This document shows, one piece after another, positions 11,753 to 20,305 of a DNA stretch of 64,000 bases (positions are counted from its first letter, which is position 1; each line of letters begins with the position of its first letter). The notes beneath the pieces were generated by a model. The model searched no databases. It was not told the DNA's origin and saw nothing but the letters and a program-made list of their open reading frames with translations. Source of the DNA: Sinorhizobium shofinae. Its GTDB lineage: Bacteria > Pseudomonadota > Alphaproteobacteria > Rhizobiales > Rhizobiaceae. Made by a program: the position numbers and the translations under genes. Location: assembly GCA_001704765.1 (NCBI GenBank), contig MBFK01000094.1:21828-85827 (forward strand). Reading direction: 5' to 3'.

Positions 11753-11776
11753 CGGGATATTTATCAGGATATAACG
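11753..11776 (-). promoter_or_regulatory. Candidate ModE box upstream of modA
   Basis: On the minus strand the sequence is CGTTATAT, eight bases, ATATCCCG. The ModE consensus is an inverted repeat of CGTTATAT with ATATAACG and a short spacer, so one half is perfect and the other keeps 6 of 8 bases. It sits 25 bases before the modA start, where repressor binding would block transcription. The ModE-like gene at 8666 is the likely partner. Confidence 0.55.
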
Positions 11777-11933
11777 GTTCTCCGCCTTCGTTAGCGCTAT
11801 ATTCGAAGAAATACAATGCTCCGTGAGAGGGGTAATCAAAGCGGTGAACTGAAGGGGCAAATACAGCGCGAGTGCTTGCGATGGGCGCTCATGGGTCTAA
11901 ATTCCGGAGCGGAACGAAGCGAGGCAAAGATCC

Positions 11934-12659
11934 ATGGATGCGACGATCAGGCTGGAAGAGAGCTGGAAGGCCGTGCTGACGCCGGAATTTCGGCATGGCT
12001 ACATGGCCGATCTCAAGCGCTTTCTTATGGACGAGAAGCAACAGGGCCGGCAGATCTTTCCGAAAGGCAGCGAATATTTCCGGGCGCTTGACCTGACGCC
12101 GCTCGACAAGGTCAGGGTCGTCATCCTCGGCCAGGATCCCTATCATGGGGACGGCCAGGCGCACGGGCTTTGCTTCAGCGTACAGCCGGGCGTGCGCACC
12201 CCACCGTCGCTCGTCAACATCTACAAGGAGCTTCGCGACGACCTCGGCATTCCACCGGCCCATCACGGCTTCCTCGAAAGCTGGGCGCGCCAGGGGGTGC
12301 TGCTCCTAAACAGAGTGCTGACGGTCGAGCGGGGCCGGGCGGCCTCCCACCAGGGCAAGGGTTGGGAACGCTTTACCGACGCGGTCATCCGCGCCGTCAA
12401 CGAGCAGGCACAGCCAGTCGTATTCATGCTCTGGGGCTCCTACGCGCAGAAGAAAGCGGCCTTCGTCGATCGCTCCCGGCACCTGGTGCTGACCGCGCCA
12501 CATCCGTCGCCGCTCTCGGCACATTCCGGCTTCCTCGGCTGCAAGCATTTCTCGAAAGCCAATACCTTCCTGGAGTCGAAGGGGCTCGATCCGATCGATT
12601 GGCGGCTGCCGGACGATCCTCCTCTCGCCGTCGATCGGCAGACCGCGGCGCCCTGTTGA
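11934..12659 (+). CDS. ung: Uracil-DNA glycosylase, family 1
   Basis: 241 residues. It removes uracil from DNA as the first step of base excision repair. The water-activating motif GQDPYHG is present with catalytic Asp68, and the minor-groove leucine loop [17 protein letters not shown] carries the second catalytic His. [11 protein letters not shown] is also family text. The C-terminal ten or so residues ([10 protein letters not shown]) are variable. The start follows GAGGCAAAGATCC. It is divergent from modABC and not linked in function to its neighbours. Confidence 0.95.
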   Translation: MDATIRLEESWKAVLTPEFRHGYMADLKRFLMDEKQQGRQIFPKGSEYFRALDLTPLDKVRVVILGQDPYHGDGQAHGLCFSVQPGVRTPPSLVNIYKELRDDLGIPPAHHGFLESWARQGVLLLNRVLTVERGRAASHQGKGWERFTDAVIRAVNEQAQPVVFMLWGSYAQKKAAFVDRSRHLVLTAPHPSPLSAHSGFLGCKHFSKANTFLESKGLDPIDWRLPDDPPLAVDRQTAAPC

Positions 12660-12757
12660 CGCCGTCGTCGCGCCTCCTGTCGTGTCTGGACCTTGCGCCG
12701 CCGATCCCGATCCGTCAAAGACTGGCCGACGCATAAGGCGTAGACGGGAGAGACGGC

Positions 12758-13528
12758 ATGCGGCATATCCTGATCATCGGTATCGGTGCAGGCAACCCTG
12801 AACACATCACGGTTCAGGCGATCAATGCGTTGAACCGGGCCGACGTGCTCTTCATCCCGACCAAGGGAGCGAAGAAGACGGAGCTTGCCGAAGTGCGCCG
12901 CGACATCTGCGCTAGCTATGTGACACGCAGCAACAGCCGGACAGTCGAGTTTGCCGTGCCGGTCCGCCGGACCGAGGGACGCAGCTACGTTCAAAGCGTC
13001 GATGATTGGCATGCCAGCATCGCCGCGACCTACGAGGCGCTGCTTAAGGGCGAGCTTGCGGAGGGGCAGACCGGCGCCTTCCTCGTCTGGGGCGATCCGA
13101 TGCTCTACGACAGCACGATCCGTATCGTCGAAAGGGTGAAGGCACGCGGGCGGGCCGCCTTCGATTTCGAGGTGGTTCCCGGTATCACCAGCCTTCAGGC
13201 GCTCTGCGCCAGCCATCGCATCCCGCTCAACCTCGTCGGCAAGCCCGTCGAGATTACCACCGGCCGCCGGCTTGCCGAGAGCTTTCCGCATAAAAGCGAC
13301 ACGGCCGTCGTCATGCTCGACGGCGAACAGGCCTTCCAGAAGATCGATGATCCGGATGCCCAGATTTATTGGGGCGCCTATCTCGGTACGCCGGACGAGA
13401 TCGTCATTTCCGGGCGCCTCGCCGACGTGAAGGAAAAAATCCTGAAGGCGAGGGCCGAGGCGCGCGAGCGCATGGGCTGGATCATGGATATCTATCTTCT
13501 GCGCAAGGGTGCGGACTTCGACGAGTAG
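12758..13528 (+). CDS. cobF: Precorrin-6A synthase (deacetylating)
   Basis: 256 residues. CobF methylates C-1 of precorrin-5 with SAM and releases acetate in the aerobic cobalamin pathway. The tetrapyrrole methylase fold is visible: HILIIGIGAGNPEHITVQA, LVWGDPMLYDSTIRIVE for the SAM-binding loop, and EVVPGITSLQALCASHRIPL. The CobF-specific text ADVLFIPTKGAKKTEL supports it over other methylases. GGGAG precedes the ATG at ten bases. It is the first gene of a run of eight cob genes; the 98-base leader is too short for, and shows no sign of, a cobalamin riboswitch. Confidence 0.94.
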   Translation: MRHILIIGIGAGNPEHITVQAINALNRADVLFIPTKGAKKTELAEVRRDICASYVTRSNSRTVEFAVPVRRTEGRSYVQSVDDWHASIAATYEALLKGELAEGQTGAFLVWGDPMLYDSTIRIVERVKARGRAAFDFEVVPGITSLQALCASHRIPLNLVGKPVEITTGRRLAESFPHKSDTAVVMLDGEQAFQKIDDPDAQIYWGAYLGTPDEIVISGRLADVKEKILKARAEARERMGWIMDIYLLRKGADFDE

Positions 13529-13585
13529 CCGTAAGGTGCGAAGGTGACGGCTCGCCTGGGCTTTGATCTCTCTCAAAGAAGACGG

Positions 13586-13608
13586 CTGTGATATAGGCTC
13601 TATCACAG
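13586..13608. promoter_or_regulatory. Perfect inverted repeat between cobF and cobG
   Basis: CTGTGATA, seven bases, TATCACAG: a perfect 8-bp inverted repeat 47 bases before the cobG start. It resembles an operator for a dimeric regulator. The spacing (TGTGA, 11 bases, TCACA) does not fit CRP, and TGA-N11-TCA does not fit the iron-responsive RirA box, so I cannot name the factor. A second small hairpin (CTTTGA...TCAAAG, 13561-13578) lies just before it. Confidence 0.5.
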
Positions 13609-13654
13609 TAGCCGAGTGTGAAGGCCGCAATGTGCCCAAGGATAATGGAAAACG

Positions 13655-15019
13655 ATGACGAGCTGCGCTGCGCCTAGGCCTCGAACGGAGACCGGCACAT
13701 CGATGCGTCGCGGCGCCTGTCCGTCGCTCGCGACGCCGATGCGGACGGGGGATGGCCTGCTCGTGCGGCTGCGTCTGGCGACCGATGGTTTGACGCCCGC
13801 CGAGCTTCGAGCGCTTGCCAGGGCGGCCGCGGCCTGCGGAAGCGGCGTTATCGAGGTAACCGCTCGGGGCAACCTGCAGATCCGCGGGCTGACCGCATCA
13901 AGCGTTCCGGCACTTGCCGCCGCGATCGGAGAGGCGGGAATTGCCGTTGCCGAGGGGGTTGCGATCGAAACACCGCCGCTTGCCGGATTTGATCCGAGCG
14001 AAATCGCCGACCCTCGGCCGCTCGCCGCGGCCTTGCGCGCGGCGATTGCCGACCGACGGCCGGCGCTGACACTCGCGCCGAAATTGTCGATCGTCATCGA
14101 TGGGAGTGTCTGCTTCCACCTACGCGACATTACGGCTGACCTGCGTCTTGAAGCGCGGAACAGCGAGGATGGTCTTCGCTGGCTGTTGTCCCTCGGTGGC
14201 ACGGCGCGCCCAGAACGGCCGGTTGCTTTGCTGGAGACGGAACGGGCCGTCCCTGCGGTGATGGAAATTCTGGCGGAACTCGATGCCTTGGGCGGGGCCG
14301 CACGCGGCCGGGACCTCGAGGCGGATTGCATCCGGCAGCGCTTGTCTGCCAATCTCGACACCTTCCCGGCGGCGGGCGGCGCCTTGCAATTCTTGCCGGC
14401 GGGCATTCACGATCTCGGCGACGGGCGCATCGTGCTCGGTGTCGCTCTTGCTTTTTCGCAGACCGACAGCGCTAACCTCATCGCCTTTCTACACCGCGTC
14501 GAGGAACTGGGCGCGGCGGAAATTCGCCTCGCGCCGCGCCATGGCATCCTCCTCCTCGGCTTATCGAGCGAGGCGGCGGCTGTCGCGCAACGCATCGCGC
14601 TTTCCCATGGTTTTTTGGTTGCCTCCGATGATCCGCGCAATCACATCGCGACCTGCGCCGGCCTTGCCTGCGCCTCGGCGCTGATGGACACCAAGGCGGC
14701 GGCCAGGCTATTGGTCGAAGTCGGTGCCGACCTTCTCGACGGTTCGCTCGCAGTCCATCTCTCGGGCTGCGCCAAGGGATGCGCAAGGCCCGCGGTTTCT
14801 CCGCTGACGCTTGTCGGTGCGCCATCAGGATATGCGCTTGTCGTAAATGGTGCTGCTTCCGTCGCGCCGAGCGCCTACAGGGATGAAAACGGAATAAGAA
14901 CCGCGCTGGCCGGACTCAATGCGCTGGTGCGGGAGAACAAAGACGCTGGCGAATCGGCGCTCTCCTGTCTTACACGGCTCGGGACCGCGCGCATCGTCGC
15001 CGCGTTTGAACAGGGATAG
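13655..15019 (+). CDS. cobG: Precorrin-3B synthase (CobG, sirohaem/Fe-S monooxygenase)
   Basis: 454 residues. CobG uses O2 to hydroxylate C-20 of precorrin-3A and form the ring-A lactone, the step that makes this the aerobic pathway. It belongs to the nitrite/sulfite reductase family: RRGACPSLATPMRTGDGLLV, ARGNLQIRGL, and the [4Fe-4S] cysteines in ATCAGLACAS and LSGCAKGCARPA. Its presence, with cobF, excludes the anaerobic route. The ATG at 13655 is the best-supported start; an ATG at residue 17 (MRRGACPSL) would also retain the whole conserved part. It follows cobF by 126 bases, so it may have its own promoter. Confidence 0.93.
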   Translation: MTSCAAPRPRTETGTSMRRGACPSLATPMRTGDGLLVRLRLATDGLTPAELRALARAAAACGSGVIEVTARGNLQIRGLTASSVPALAAAIGEAGIAVAEGVAIETPPLAGFDPSEIADPRPLAAALRAAIADRRPALTLAPKLSIVIDGSVCFHLRDITADLRLEARNSEDGLRWLLSLGGTARPERPVALLETERAVPAVMEILAELDALGGAARGRDLEADCIRQRLSANLDTFPAAGGALQFLPAGIHDLGDGRIVLGVALAFSQTDSANLIAFLHRVEELGAAEIRLAPRHGILLLGLSSEAAAVAQRIALSHGFLVASDDPRNHIATCAGLACASALMDTKAAARLLVEVGADLLDGSLAVHLSGCAKGCARPAVSPLTLVGAPSGYALVVNGAASVAPSAYRDENGIRTALAGLNALVRENKDAGESALSCLTRLGTARIVAAFEQG

Positions 15020-15021
15020 AA

Positions 15022-15654
15022 ATGCCTGATTACGATTATATCCGCGATGGCAACGCCATCTACGAGCGTTCCTTCACGATCATCCGCGCGGAAGCCGATC
15101 TTTCCGGCTTCTCGGAGGAGGAGGCCGACCTTGCGGTGCGCATGGTTCATGCCTGCGGTTCCGTTGAGGCGGCGCGTCAGTTCGTATTCTCTTCCGATTT
15201 CGTCTCCGCCGCACGCAACGCACTCAAGAACGGCGCAGCGATCTTCTGCGATGCGGAAATGGTCGCCCATGGCGTGACCCGGGCGCGGCTGCCGGCCGGC
15301 AACGAGGTGATCTGCACGCTGCGTGATCCGCGCACGGCGGAGATCGCGGCCGAGATCGGTAACACGCGCTCGGCGGCGGCCCTGAAACTTTGGGGCGAGC
15401 GGATGGCGGGCTCGGTCGTTGCGATCGGCAATGCACCGACGGCGCTCTTCTATCTGCTCGAGATGCTGCGTGACGGTGCGCCGAAACCGGCGGCGATCCT
15501 CGGCATGCCTGTCGGCTTCGTCGGCGCGGCGGAATCGAAGGATGCGCTTGCCGAAAATTCCTATGGCGTTCCCTTCGCGATCGTCCGCGGCCGCCTTGGC
15601 GGCAGTGCGATGACGGCGGCGGCGCTGAACTCGCTCGCGAGGCCGGGCCTGTGA
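15022..15654 (+). CDS. cobH: Precorrin-8X methylmutase
   Basis: 210 residues. CobH moves the methyl group from C-11 to C-12, converting precorrin-8X to hydrogenobyrinate. Matching text: DYIRDGNAIYERSFTIIRAEADL, VRMVHACGSVEAARQF with the conserved active-site His, IFCDAEMVAHG, and IGNAPTALFYLLEML. The length is standard. It starts two bases after the cobG stop and its stop overlaps the GTG of cobI, so cobG-H-I are translationally coupled. Confidence 0.95.
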   Translation: MPDYDYIRDGNAIYERSFTIIRAEADLSGFSEEEADLAVRMVHACGSVEAARQFVFSSDFVSAARNALKNGAAIFCDAEMVAHGVTRARLPAGNEVICTLRDPRTAEIAAEIGNTRSAAALKLWGERMAGSVVAIGNAPTALFYLLEMLRDGAPKPAAILGMPVGFVGAAESKDALAENSYGVPFAIVRGRLGGSAMTAAALNSLARPGL

Positions 15655-16406
15655 GCGGGGCGCAACCGGGCAGGCTGATCGGCGTCGGAACCGGCCCCGG
15701 CGACCCAGAGCTTCTGACCGTGAAGGCGGTGCGGGCGCTCGCCGAGGCGGACGTCGTCGCCTATTTCGCCAAGGCAGGCCGCAACGGCAACGGTCGCGCC
15801 GTCGTCGAGGGCCTCCTGAAGCCCGACCTCGTCGAGCTGCCGCTCTACTATCCGGTGACAACCGAAATCGACAAGGACGACGAGGCCTACAAGCGGCAGA
15901 TCACCGACTTCTACAATGCGTCCGCGGAAGCGGTCGCTGCACATCTCAAGGCCGGGCGGACCGTCGCCGTGCTGAGTGAAGGCGACCCGCTTTTCTACGG
16001 CTCCTACATGCACCTGCACGTGCGGCTCGCGGGCCGTTTTCCGGTCGAGGTCATTCCCGGCATAACGGCGATGTCCGGCTGCTGGTCGCTTGCCGGCCTG
16101 CCGCTGGTGCAGGGGGACGACGTTCTGTCGGTCCTTCCCGGCACGATGGGCGAGGACGAGCTTCAGCGCCGCCTCACCGACACCGAAGCGGCCGTGATCA
16201 TGAAGGTCGGCCGCAACCTGCCGAAGATCCGCCGTGCCCTTGCGGCGGCCGGCAGGCTCGACGCGGCAGTCTATGTCGAGCGCGGCACGATGAAGAACGC
16301 GGCGATGGTGCCGCTCGGTGAGAAACCGAACGACGAGGCGCCCTATTTCTCGCTCGTGCTCGTTCCCGGTTGGAAGGACAGGCCCGGCTCAAAGGACAGA
16401 CCATGA
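15651..16406 (+). CDS. cobI: Precorrin-2 C20-methyltransferase
   Basis: 251 residues starting with GTG inside the cobH stop (GTGA), which fixes the start. CobI adds the C-20 methyl to precorrin-2. Family text: LIGVGTGPGDPELLTVKAVRAL, the SAM loop LSEGDPLFYGSYMHLHVRL, and VEVIPGITAMSGCWSLAGLPL. The C-terminal ten residues are degenerate (GSKDRP). Its stop overlaps the cobJ start by four bases. Confidence 0.94.
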   Translation: MSGAQPGRLIGVGTGPGDPELLTVKAVRALAEADVVAYFAKAGRNGNGRAVVEGLLKPDLVELPLYYPVTTEIDKDDEAYKRQITDFYNASAEAVAAHLKAGRTVAVLSEGDPLFYGSYMHLHVRLAGRFPVEVIPGITAMSGCWSLAGLPLVQGDDVLSVLPGTMGEDELQRRLTDTEAAVIMKVGRNLPKIRRALAAAGRLDAAVYVERGTMKNAAMVPLGEKPNDEAPYFSLVLVPGWKDRPGSKDRP

Positions 16407-17167
16407 CCGGAAAGCTCTTCATCGTCGGCACCGGTCCGGGCAATCCGGCGCAGATGACGCCGGAGGCACAGGATGCGATCGCCGTTGCGACCGAATTCTT
16501 CGGCTATGGTCCCTATCTCGACCGCCTGCACCTGAGGGCCGATCAACGGCGCATCGCCTCCGACAACCGCGAGGAGCTGGACCGAGCCCAGGCGGCGCTC
16601 ACGCGCGCGAGCGCCGGCGTCGATGTCTGCGTCGTCTCCGGCGGCGACCCCGGCATCTTTGCGATGGCCGCAGCTGTCTGCGAGGCGATCGACAAGGGGC
16701 CGGAGGAGTGGCGGCAGGTCGATCTTGCGATCACACCCGGCGTCACGGCCATGCTCGCGGTGGCAGCGCGCATCGGCGCGCCGCTCGGTCACGATTTCTG
16801 CGCCATGTCGCTTTCCGACAATCTGAAACCGTGGGACATCATCACCAAGCGGCTACGGCTTGCCGCCGAGGCGGGCCTGGTCATCGCCCTCTATAACCCG
16901 ATCAGCAAGGCGCGTCCCTGGCAGCTCGGCGAAGCCTTCCAGGTGCTGCGCGAGGTGCTGCCGGGCCGCGTTCCGGTGATCTTCGGCCGCGCGGCCGGCC
17001 GGCCGGACGAACGCATCGCGGTCATGCCGCTCGGCGAAGCCGATCCCGACCGCGCCGACATGGCGACCTGCGTGATCATCGGCTCGCCGGAGACGCGCAT
17101 CGTTGCCCGCCAAGGTAAGCCGGATCTTGTCTATACGCCGCGGTCCTTTACCGGGGCCAGCCGTTGA
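16403..17167 (+). CDS. cobJ: Precorrin-3B C17-methyltransferase
   Basis: 254 residues. CobJ methylates C-17 with ring contraction. Visible: LFIVGTGPGNPAQMTPEAQDA, VVSGGDPGIFAMAAAVCEAID for the SAM loop, ITPGVTAMLAVAARIGAPLGH with DFCAMSLSDNLKPW, and the late ALYNPISKARPWQL. The ATG at 16403 overlaps the cobI stop (ATGA). The frame is open a further 11 codons upstream, but inside cobI. The 3' end overlaps the 3' end of cobK, on the other strand, by 37 bases. Confidence 0.94.
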   Translation: MTGKLFIVGTGPGNPAQMTPEAQDAIAVATEFFGYGPYLDRLHLRADQRRIASDNREELDRAQAALTRASAGVDVCVVSGGDPGIFAMAAAVCEAIDKGPEEWRQVDLAITPGVTAMLAVAARIGAPLGHDFCAMSLSDNLKPWDIITKRLRLAAEAGLVIALYNPISKARPWQLGEAFQVLREVLPGRVPVIFGRAAGRPDERIAVMPLGEADPDRADMATCVIIGSPETRIVARQGKPDLVYTPRSFTGASR

Positions 17168-17931
17168 TGGATGTGTTCGAGCGCCTCATCGCAAGTGCAG
17201 ACCGTCGGCACATCGACGGGCTTGTGGCGCTCGACCATGACCACCTCGAGCCCGAGCTTGCGGGCCGCCGCGATCTTGCCGTAGGTCGCGGTGCCGCCGC
17301 TGTTCTTGGCGACGACAATATCGATTGCATGCTCGCGGATGAGTTCAAGTTCGTCCGCTTCGGCAAACGGGCCGTGAGCGAGAATCGCGGTGGCGTCGGG
17401 AAGGTTCAGCGGCGGCGTCACTGGGTCGACGCTGCGGACGACATAGCTGTGCTGCGGCGCCTTCTCGAAGTGGAAGGCCTCCTGGCGGCCGATCGCCAGG
17501 AAGACGCGGCGCGGCGCGGCGCCAAGGGCGGACACCGCCTCTACCACGCTTGCGACGCGCGTCCAGCGATCGCCCGGCTGGGCGTCCCAGGCGGGCCGGC
17601 GGAGCGCGAAGAGCGGCGTTCCGGTTGCCGCCGCCGCGATGGCGGCATTGTGGGAAATGCGCGCCGCAAAGGGATGGGTCGCATCGACGAGCAGGGAAAC
17701 GTTCTCGAGCTCCAGGAAGACGGCAAGCCCTTCGGCGCCCCCGAAGCCGCCGACGCGCGTCGGCAATGGCTGCGGCCGCGGATCGGCTGTGCGGCCGGCA
17801 AGCGAGATCGCCGCGTCGTAGCGTCGATCGGTCGCGAGGCGTTCGGCAAGCCGCCGCGCCTCGGTTGTGCCGCCGAGGATCAGGATGCGAGGTCTTCTTA
17901 TGGCTGACATGTCGAATAGCGTCTCGGCCAT
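17131..17931 (-). CDS. cobK: Precorrin-6A reductase
   Basis: 266 residues. CobK reduces precorrin-6A to 6B with NADPH. Motifs: PRILILGGTTEARRLAERLA at the N-terminus, ISLAGRTADPRPQPLPTRVG, LLVDATHPFAARISHNA, AIGRQEAFHF and DIVVAKNSGGTATYGKI. The start MAETLFDMSA is chosen because other aerobic-pathway CobK proteins begin with a similar short leader before PRILILGGT. This is the only cob gene on the minus strand. It overlaps cobJ at its 3' end by 37 bases and cobL at its 5' end by 32 bases, so its start and the cobL start lie inside each other. Any cobF-to-cobM transcript would be antisense to it. Confidence 0.93.
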   Translation of the reverse strand: MAETLFDMSAIRRPRILILGGTTEARRLAERLATDRRYDAAISLAGRTADPRPQPLPTRVGGFGGAEGLAVFLELENVSLLVDATHPFAARISHNAAIAAAATGTPLFALRRPAWDAQPGDRWTRVASVVEAVSALGAAPRRVFLAIGRQEAFHFEKAPQHSYVVRSVDPVTPPLNLPDATAILAHGPFAEADELELIREHAIDIVVAKNSGGTATYGKIAAARKLGLEVVMVERHKPVDVPTVCTCDEALEHIHQRLAPVKDRGV

Positions 17932-19141
17932 TGTCGCTCCCTGGTTGACCGTCATCGGTATCGGGGAGGATGGTGTAGCCGGTCTCGGCGACGAGGCCAA
18001 GCGCCTCATTGCGGCAGCCCCTGTCGTCTTCGGCGGCGTCCGCCACATCGAGCTCGCGGCGCCGTTGATTAGTGGCGAGAGCGAGGCCTGGCAGAGCCCC
18101 TTCGAAAAATCGGTCGAGGCGATCGTTGCGCGGCGCGGCAGCCCCGTCGTGGTGCTCGCTTCCGGCGATCCGTTCCTCTACGGCGTTGGCGCCACACTGG
18201 CGCGCCGCATCGATGCCGGCGAGATGCGGACGATCCCTGCGCCCTCGGCCTTCAGCCTGGCGGCCTCGCGGCTCGGATGGGCGCTGCAGGAGGTGGCAAC
18301 CGTCTCGCTGCATGGACGCCCGCTCGATCTCATTCGGCCACACCTGCAGCCGGGCGCCCGCGTTCTGGCACTGACGTCGGATGAGAACAGCCCCAAGGCG
18401 CTTGCCGAACTGCTCAGCGAAAGCGGCTTCGGTCAGTCTCAGCTTACTGTTCTCGAAGCGCTTGGCGGGGAACGCGAGCGGGTCACCCGGCACATTACCT
18501 CGAACTTCGCACTGGATACGGTCGACGCCTTGAACGTCTGCGCGGTCGAGGTGATCGCTGATGCAACCGCGCGCGTCCTGCCGCTTGCCAGCGGCGTCGA
18601 CGATGCGCTCTTCGAGCATGACGGTCAGATCACCAAGCGCGAAGTGCGGGCGCTGACGCTTTCGGCGCTGGCGCCGCGCAAGGGCGAGCTTCTCTGGGAC
18701 ATAGGTGCCGGCTCCGGCTCGATCGCCATCGAATGGATGCTGGCGGATCCGTCGATGCGTGCGATCGCCATCGAGGCGTCGCCCGAGCGGGCGGAGCGAA
18801 TCGGCCGCAATGCGGGCCGGTTCGGCGTGCCGGGCCTGGCGGTGGTCGAGGCGCAGGCGCCGGACGCGCTTCGAGGGCTGGCCCGGCCGGACGTGATCTT
18901 CGTCGGCGGCGGCGGCAGCGATCCCGGCGTCATGGAGGCGGCGATCGCAGCACTTCCCTCCGGCGGCCGGTTGGTCGCCAATGCCGTCACGACAGAGATG
19001 GAAGCGGTGCTCCTTGCCCAGCATGCCCGCCTCGGCGGTTCACTGATCCGGATCGATATCGCCCGGGCGTTGCCGCTCGGCACCATGACGGGCTGGCGCC
19101 CGGCCATGCCCGTCACACAATGGTCCTGGATCAAGGCCTGA
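17900..19141 (+). CDS. cobL: Precorrin-6Y C5,15-methyltransferase (decarboxylating)
   Basis: 413 residues, a two-domain enzyme. The N-terminal CobE/CbiE-like methylase (about 1-210: WLTVIGIGEDGVAGLGDEAK, VVLASGDPFLYGVGATLARR) is fused to a C-terminal CbiT-like domain (about 225-413: FEHDGQITKREVRALTLSAL and the Rossmann motif LLWDIGAGSGSIAIEWML). It methylates C-5 and C-15 and decarboxylates the ring-C acetate. The ATG at 17900 (MADMSNSVS) is preferred; 17909 would shorten the protein by three residues. Its first 32 bases overlap the start of cobK. Confidence 0.94.
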   Translation: MADMSNSVSAIVAPWLTVIGIGEDGVAGLGDEAKRLIAAAPVVFGGVRHIELAAPLISGESEAWQSPFEKSVEAIVARRGSPVVVLASGDPFLYGVGATLARRIDAGEMRTIPAPSAFSLAASRLGWALQEVATVSLHGRPLDLIRPHLQPGARVLALTSDENSPKALAELLSESGFGQSQLTVLEALGGERERVTRHITSNFALDTVDALNVCAVEVIADATARVLPLASGVDDALFEHDGQITKREVRALTLSALAPRKGELLWDIGAGSGSIAIEWMLADPSMRAIAIEASPERAERIGRNAGRFGVPGLAVVEAQAPDALRGLARPDVIFVGGGGSDPGVMEAAIAALPSGGRLVANAVTTEMEAVLLAQHARLGGSLIRIDIARALPLGTMTGWRPAMPVTQWSWIKA

Positions 19142-19167
19142 GCCGGGAATTCTCAAGAGGATAGACT

Positions 19168-19926
19168 ATGACGGTTCATTTCATCGGTGCGGGACCAGGC
19201 GCAGCAGATCTCATCACGGTCAGGGGCAGGGACCTGATCGGCCGCTGCCCCGTCTGCCTCTATGCCGGTTCGATCGTCTCGCCGGAGCTCCTGCAATATT
19301 GCCCGCCCGGCGCCCGCATCATCGACACGGCACCGATGTCGCTCGACGAGATCGAAGCGGAATATGTGCGCGCGGCGCAAGCCGGAGAGGATGTCGCGCG
19401 GCTGCATTCCGGTGACCTCTCCGTCTGGAGTGCGGTTGCCGAGCAGATACGGCGTCTGGAGAAACACGGTATCGGCTACACGATGACTCCGGGCGTGCCG
19501 GCCTTCGCCGCCGCCGCGGCGACGCTCGGCCGCGAGTTGACCATTCCGACGGTGGCGCAAAGCCTTGTGCTGACCCGCGTTTCCGGCCGCGCATCACCGA
19601 TGCCGAATAGCGAGACGCTGGCGGCCTTCGGCGCCACCGGTTCGACGCTGGCGATCCACCTCGCCATCCATGCGCTGGACCGCGTCGTCGAGGAACTGAC
19701 GCCGCTCTACGGCGCCGATTGCCCGGTGGCGATCGTCGTTAAGGCCTCCTGGCCGGATGAACGCGTCCTGCGCGGCACGCTCGGCGACATCGCCGCCAAG
19801 GTCGCGGCCGAACAGATCGAGCGCACGGCGCTGATCTTCGTCGGACCGGGGCTGGAAGCATCGGACTTCCGGGAGAGCTCTCTCTATGACCCGGCTTATC
19901 AGCGCCGCTTCCGCGGCCGCGAATAG
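19168..19926 (+). CDS. cobM: Precorrin-4 C11-methyltransferase
   Basis: 252 residues. CobM adds the C-11 methyl group. Text: [57 protein letters not shown] for the SAM loop, and [21 protein letters not shown]. The AGAGGATAG sequence 8-12 bases upstream is a good ribosome binding site. It is the last gene of the cob run and converges on phaG with seven bases between the stops, so no separate terminator region exists. Confidence 0.94.
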   Translation: MTVHFIGAGPGAADLITVRGRDLIGRCPVCLYAGSIVSPELLQYCPPGARIIDTAPMSLDEIEAEYVRAAQAGEDVARLHSGDLSVWSAVAEQIRRLEKHGIGYTMTPGVPAFAAAAATLGRELTIPTVAQSLVLTRVSGRASPMPNSETLAAFGATGSTLAIHLAIHALDRVVEELTPLYGADCPVAIVVKASWPDERVLRGTLGDIAAKVAAEQIERTALIFVGPGLEASDFRESSLYDPAYQRRFRGRE

Positions 19927-19933
19927 AGCGGCT

Positions 19934-20305
19934 TCATTCCGCATCCGGTTCCGACGCGGGCTTCGACTTGTGGGGAACGTCGCGCCGATCCTCGACGCGG
20001 TCGCGGTAGAGGGCGGCCTGGCCGAGCAGCATCAACGTCACCGGCGTCGTCACCGTCACGAAGAAGATGATCAGCATTTCGTGGAAGATCCAGCGGCTCT
20101 GCAGCACCGCAAAGCAAAGCATCGAGGCCAGGCAGATGAGGATCGTGCCGCCACTCGTCGCGATCGTCGGGGCGTGCAGGCGGTCGTAGAAGCTGGGAAG
20201 GCGCAGCAGGCCGAGCGAGCCGATGAGCGTCATCGCCGCTCCGAGAAGCAGCAATCCGCAAACGACGATCGCCGCCCACGACGGCAGGTCGGTCATATGG
20301 CTCAT
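19934..20305 (-). CDS. phaG: Cation/H+ antiporter subunit G
   Basis: 123 residues with three predicted membrane segments (WAAIVVCGLLLLGAAMTLIG, TILICLASMLCFAVLQ, MLIIFFVTVTTPVTLMLLGQ) and the family motif LGLLRLPSFYDRLHAPT. It is the MnhG/PhaG subunit of the multisubunit (CPA3/Mrp-type) antiporter. The C-terminal 25 residues are charged and probably cytoplasmic. The start overlaps the phaF stop (ATGA). In S. meliloti the pha locus was described as a K+ efflux system needed for growth at high pH and for nodule invasion. Confidence 0.9.
   Translation of the reverse strand: MSHMTDLPSWAAIVVCGLLLLGAAMTLIGSLGLLRLPSFYDRLHAPTIATSGGTILICLASMLCFAVLQSRWIFHEMLIIFFVTVTTPVTLMLLGQAALYRDRVEDRRDVPHKSKPASEPDAE

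Noticed and set aside
12660..12757. Cobalamin riboswitch upstream of cobF
   Set aside because: The leader is under 100 bases and I see neither the B12-box nor the surrounding conserved helices; the cobF-cobG gap lacks them too.
13586..13608. CRP or RirA site in the cobF-cobG gap
   Set aside because: The half-site spacing (11 bases between TGTGA and TCACA; TGA-N11-TCA) is wrong for either.
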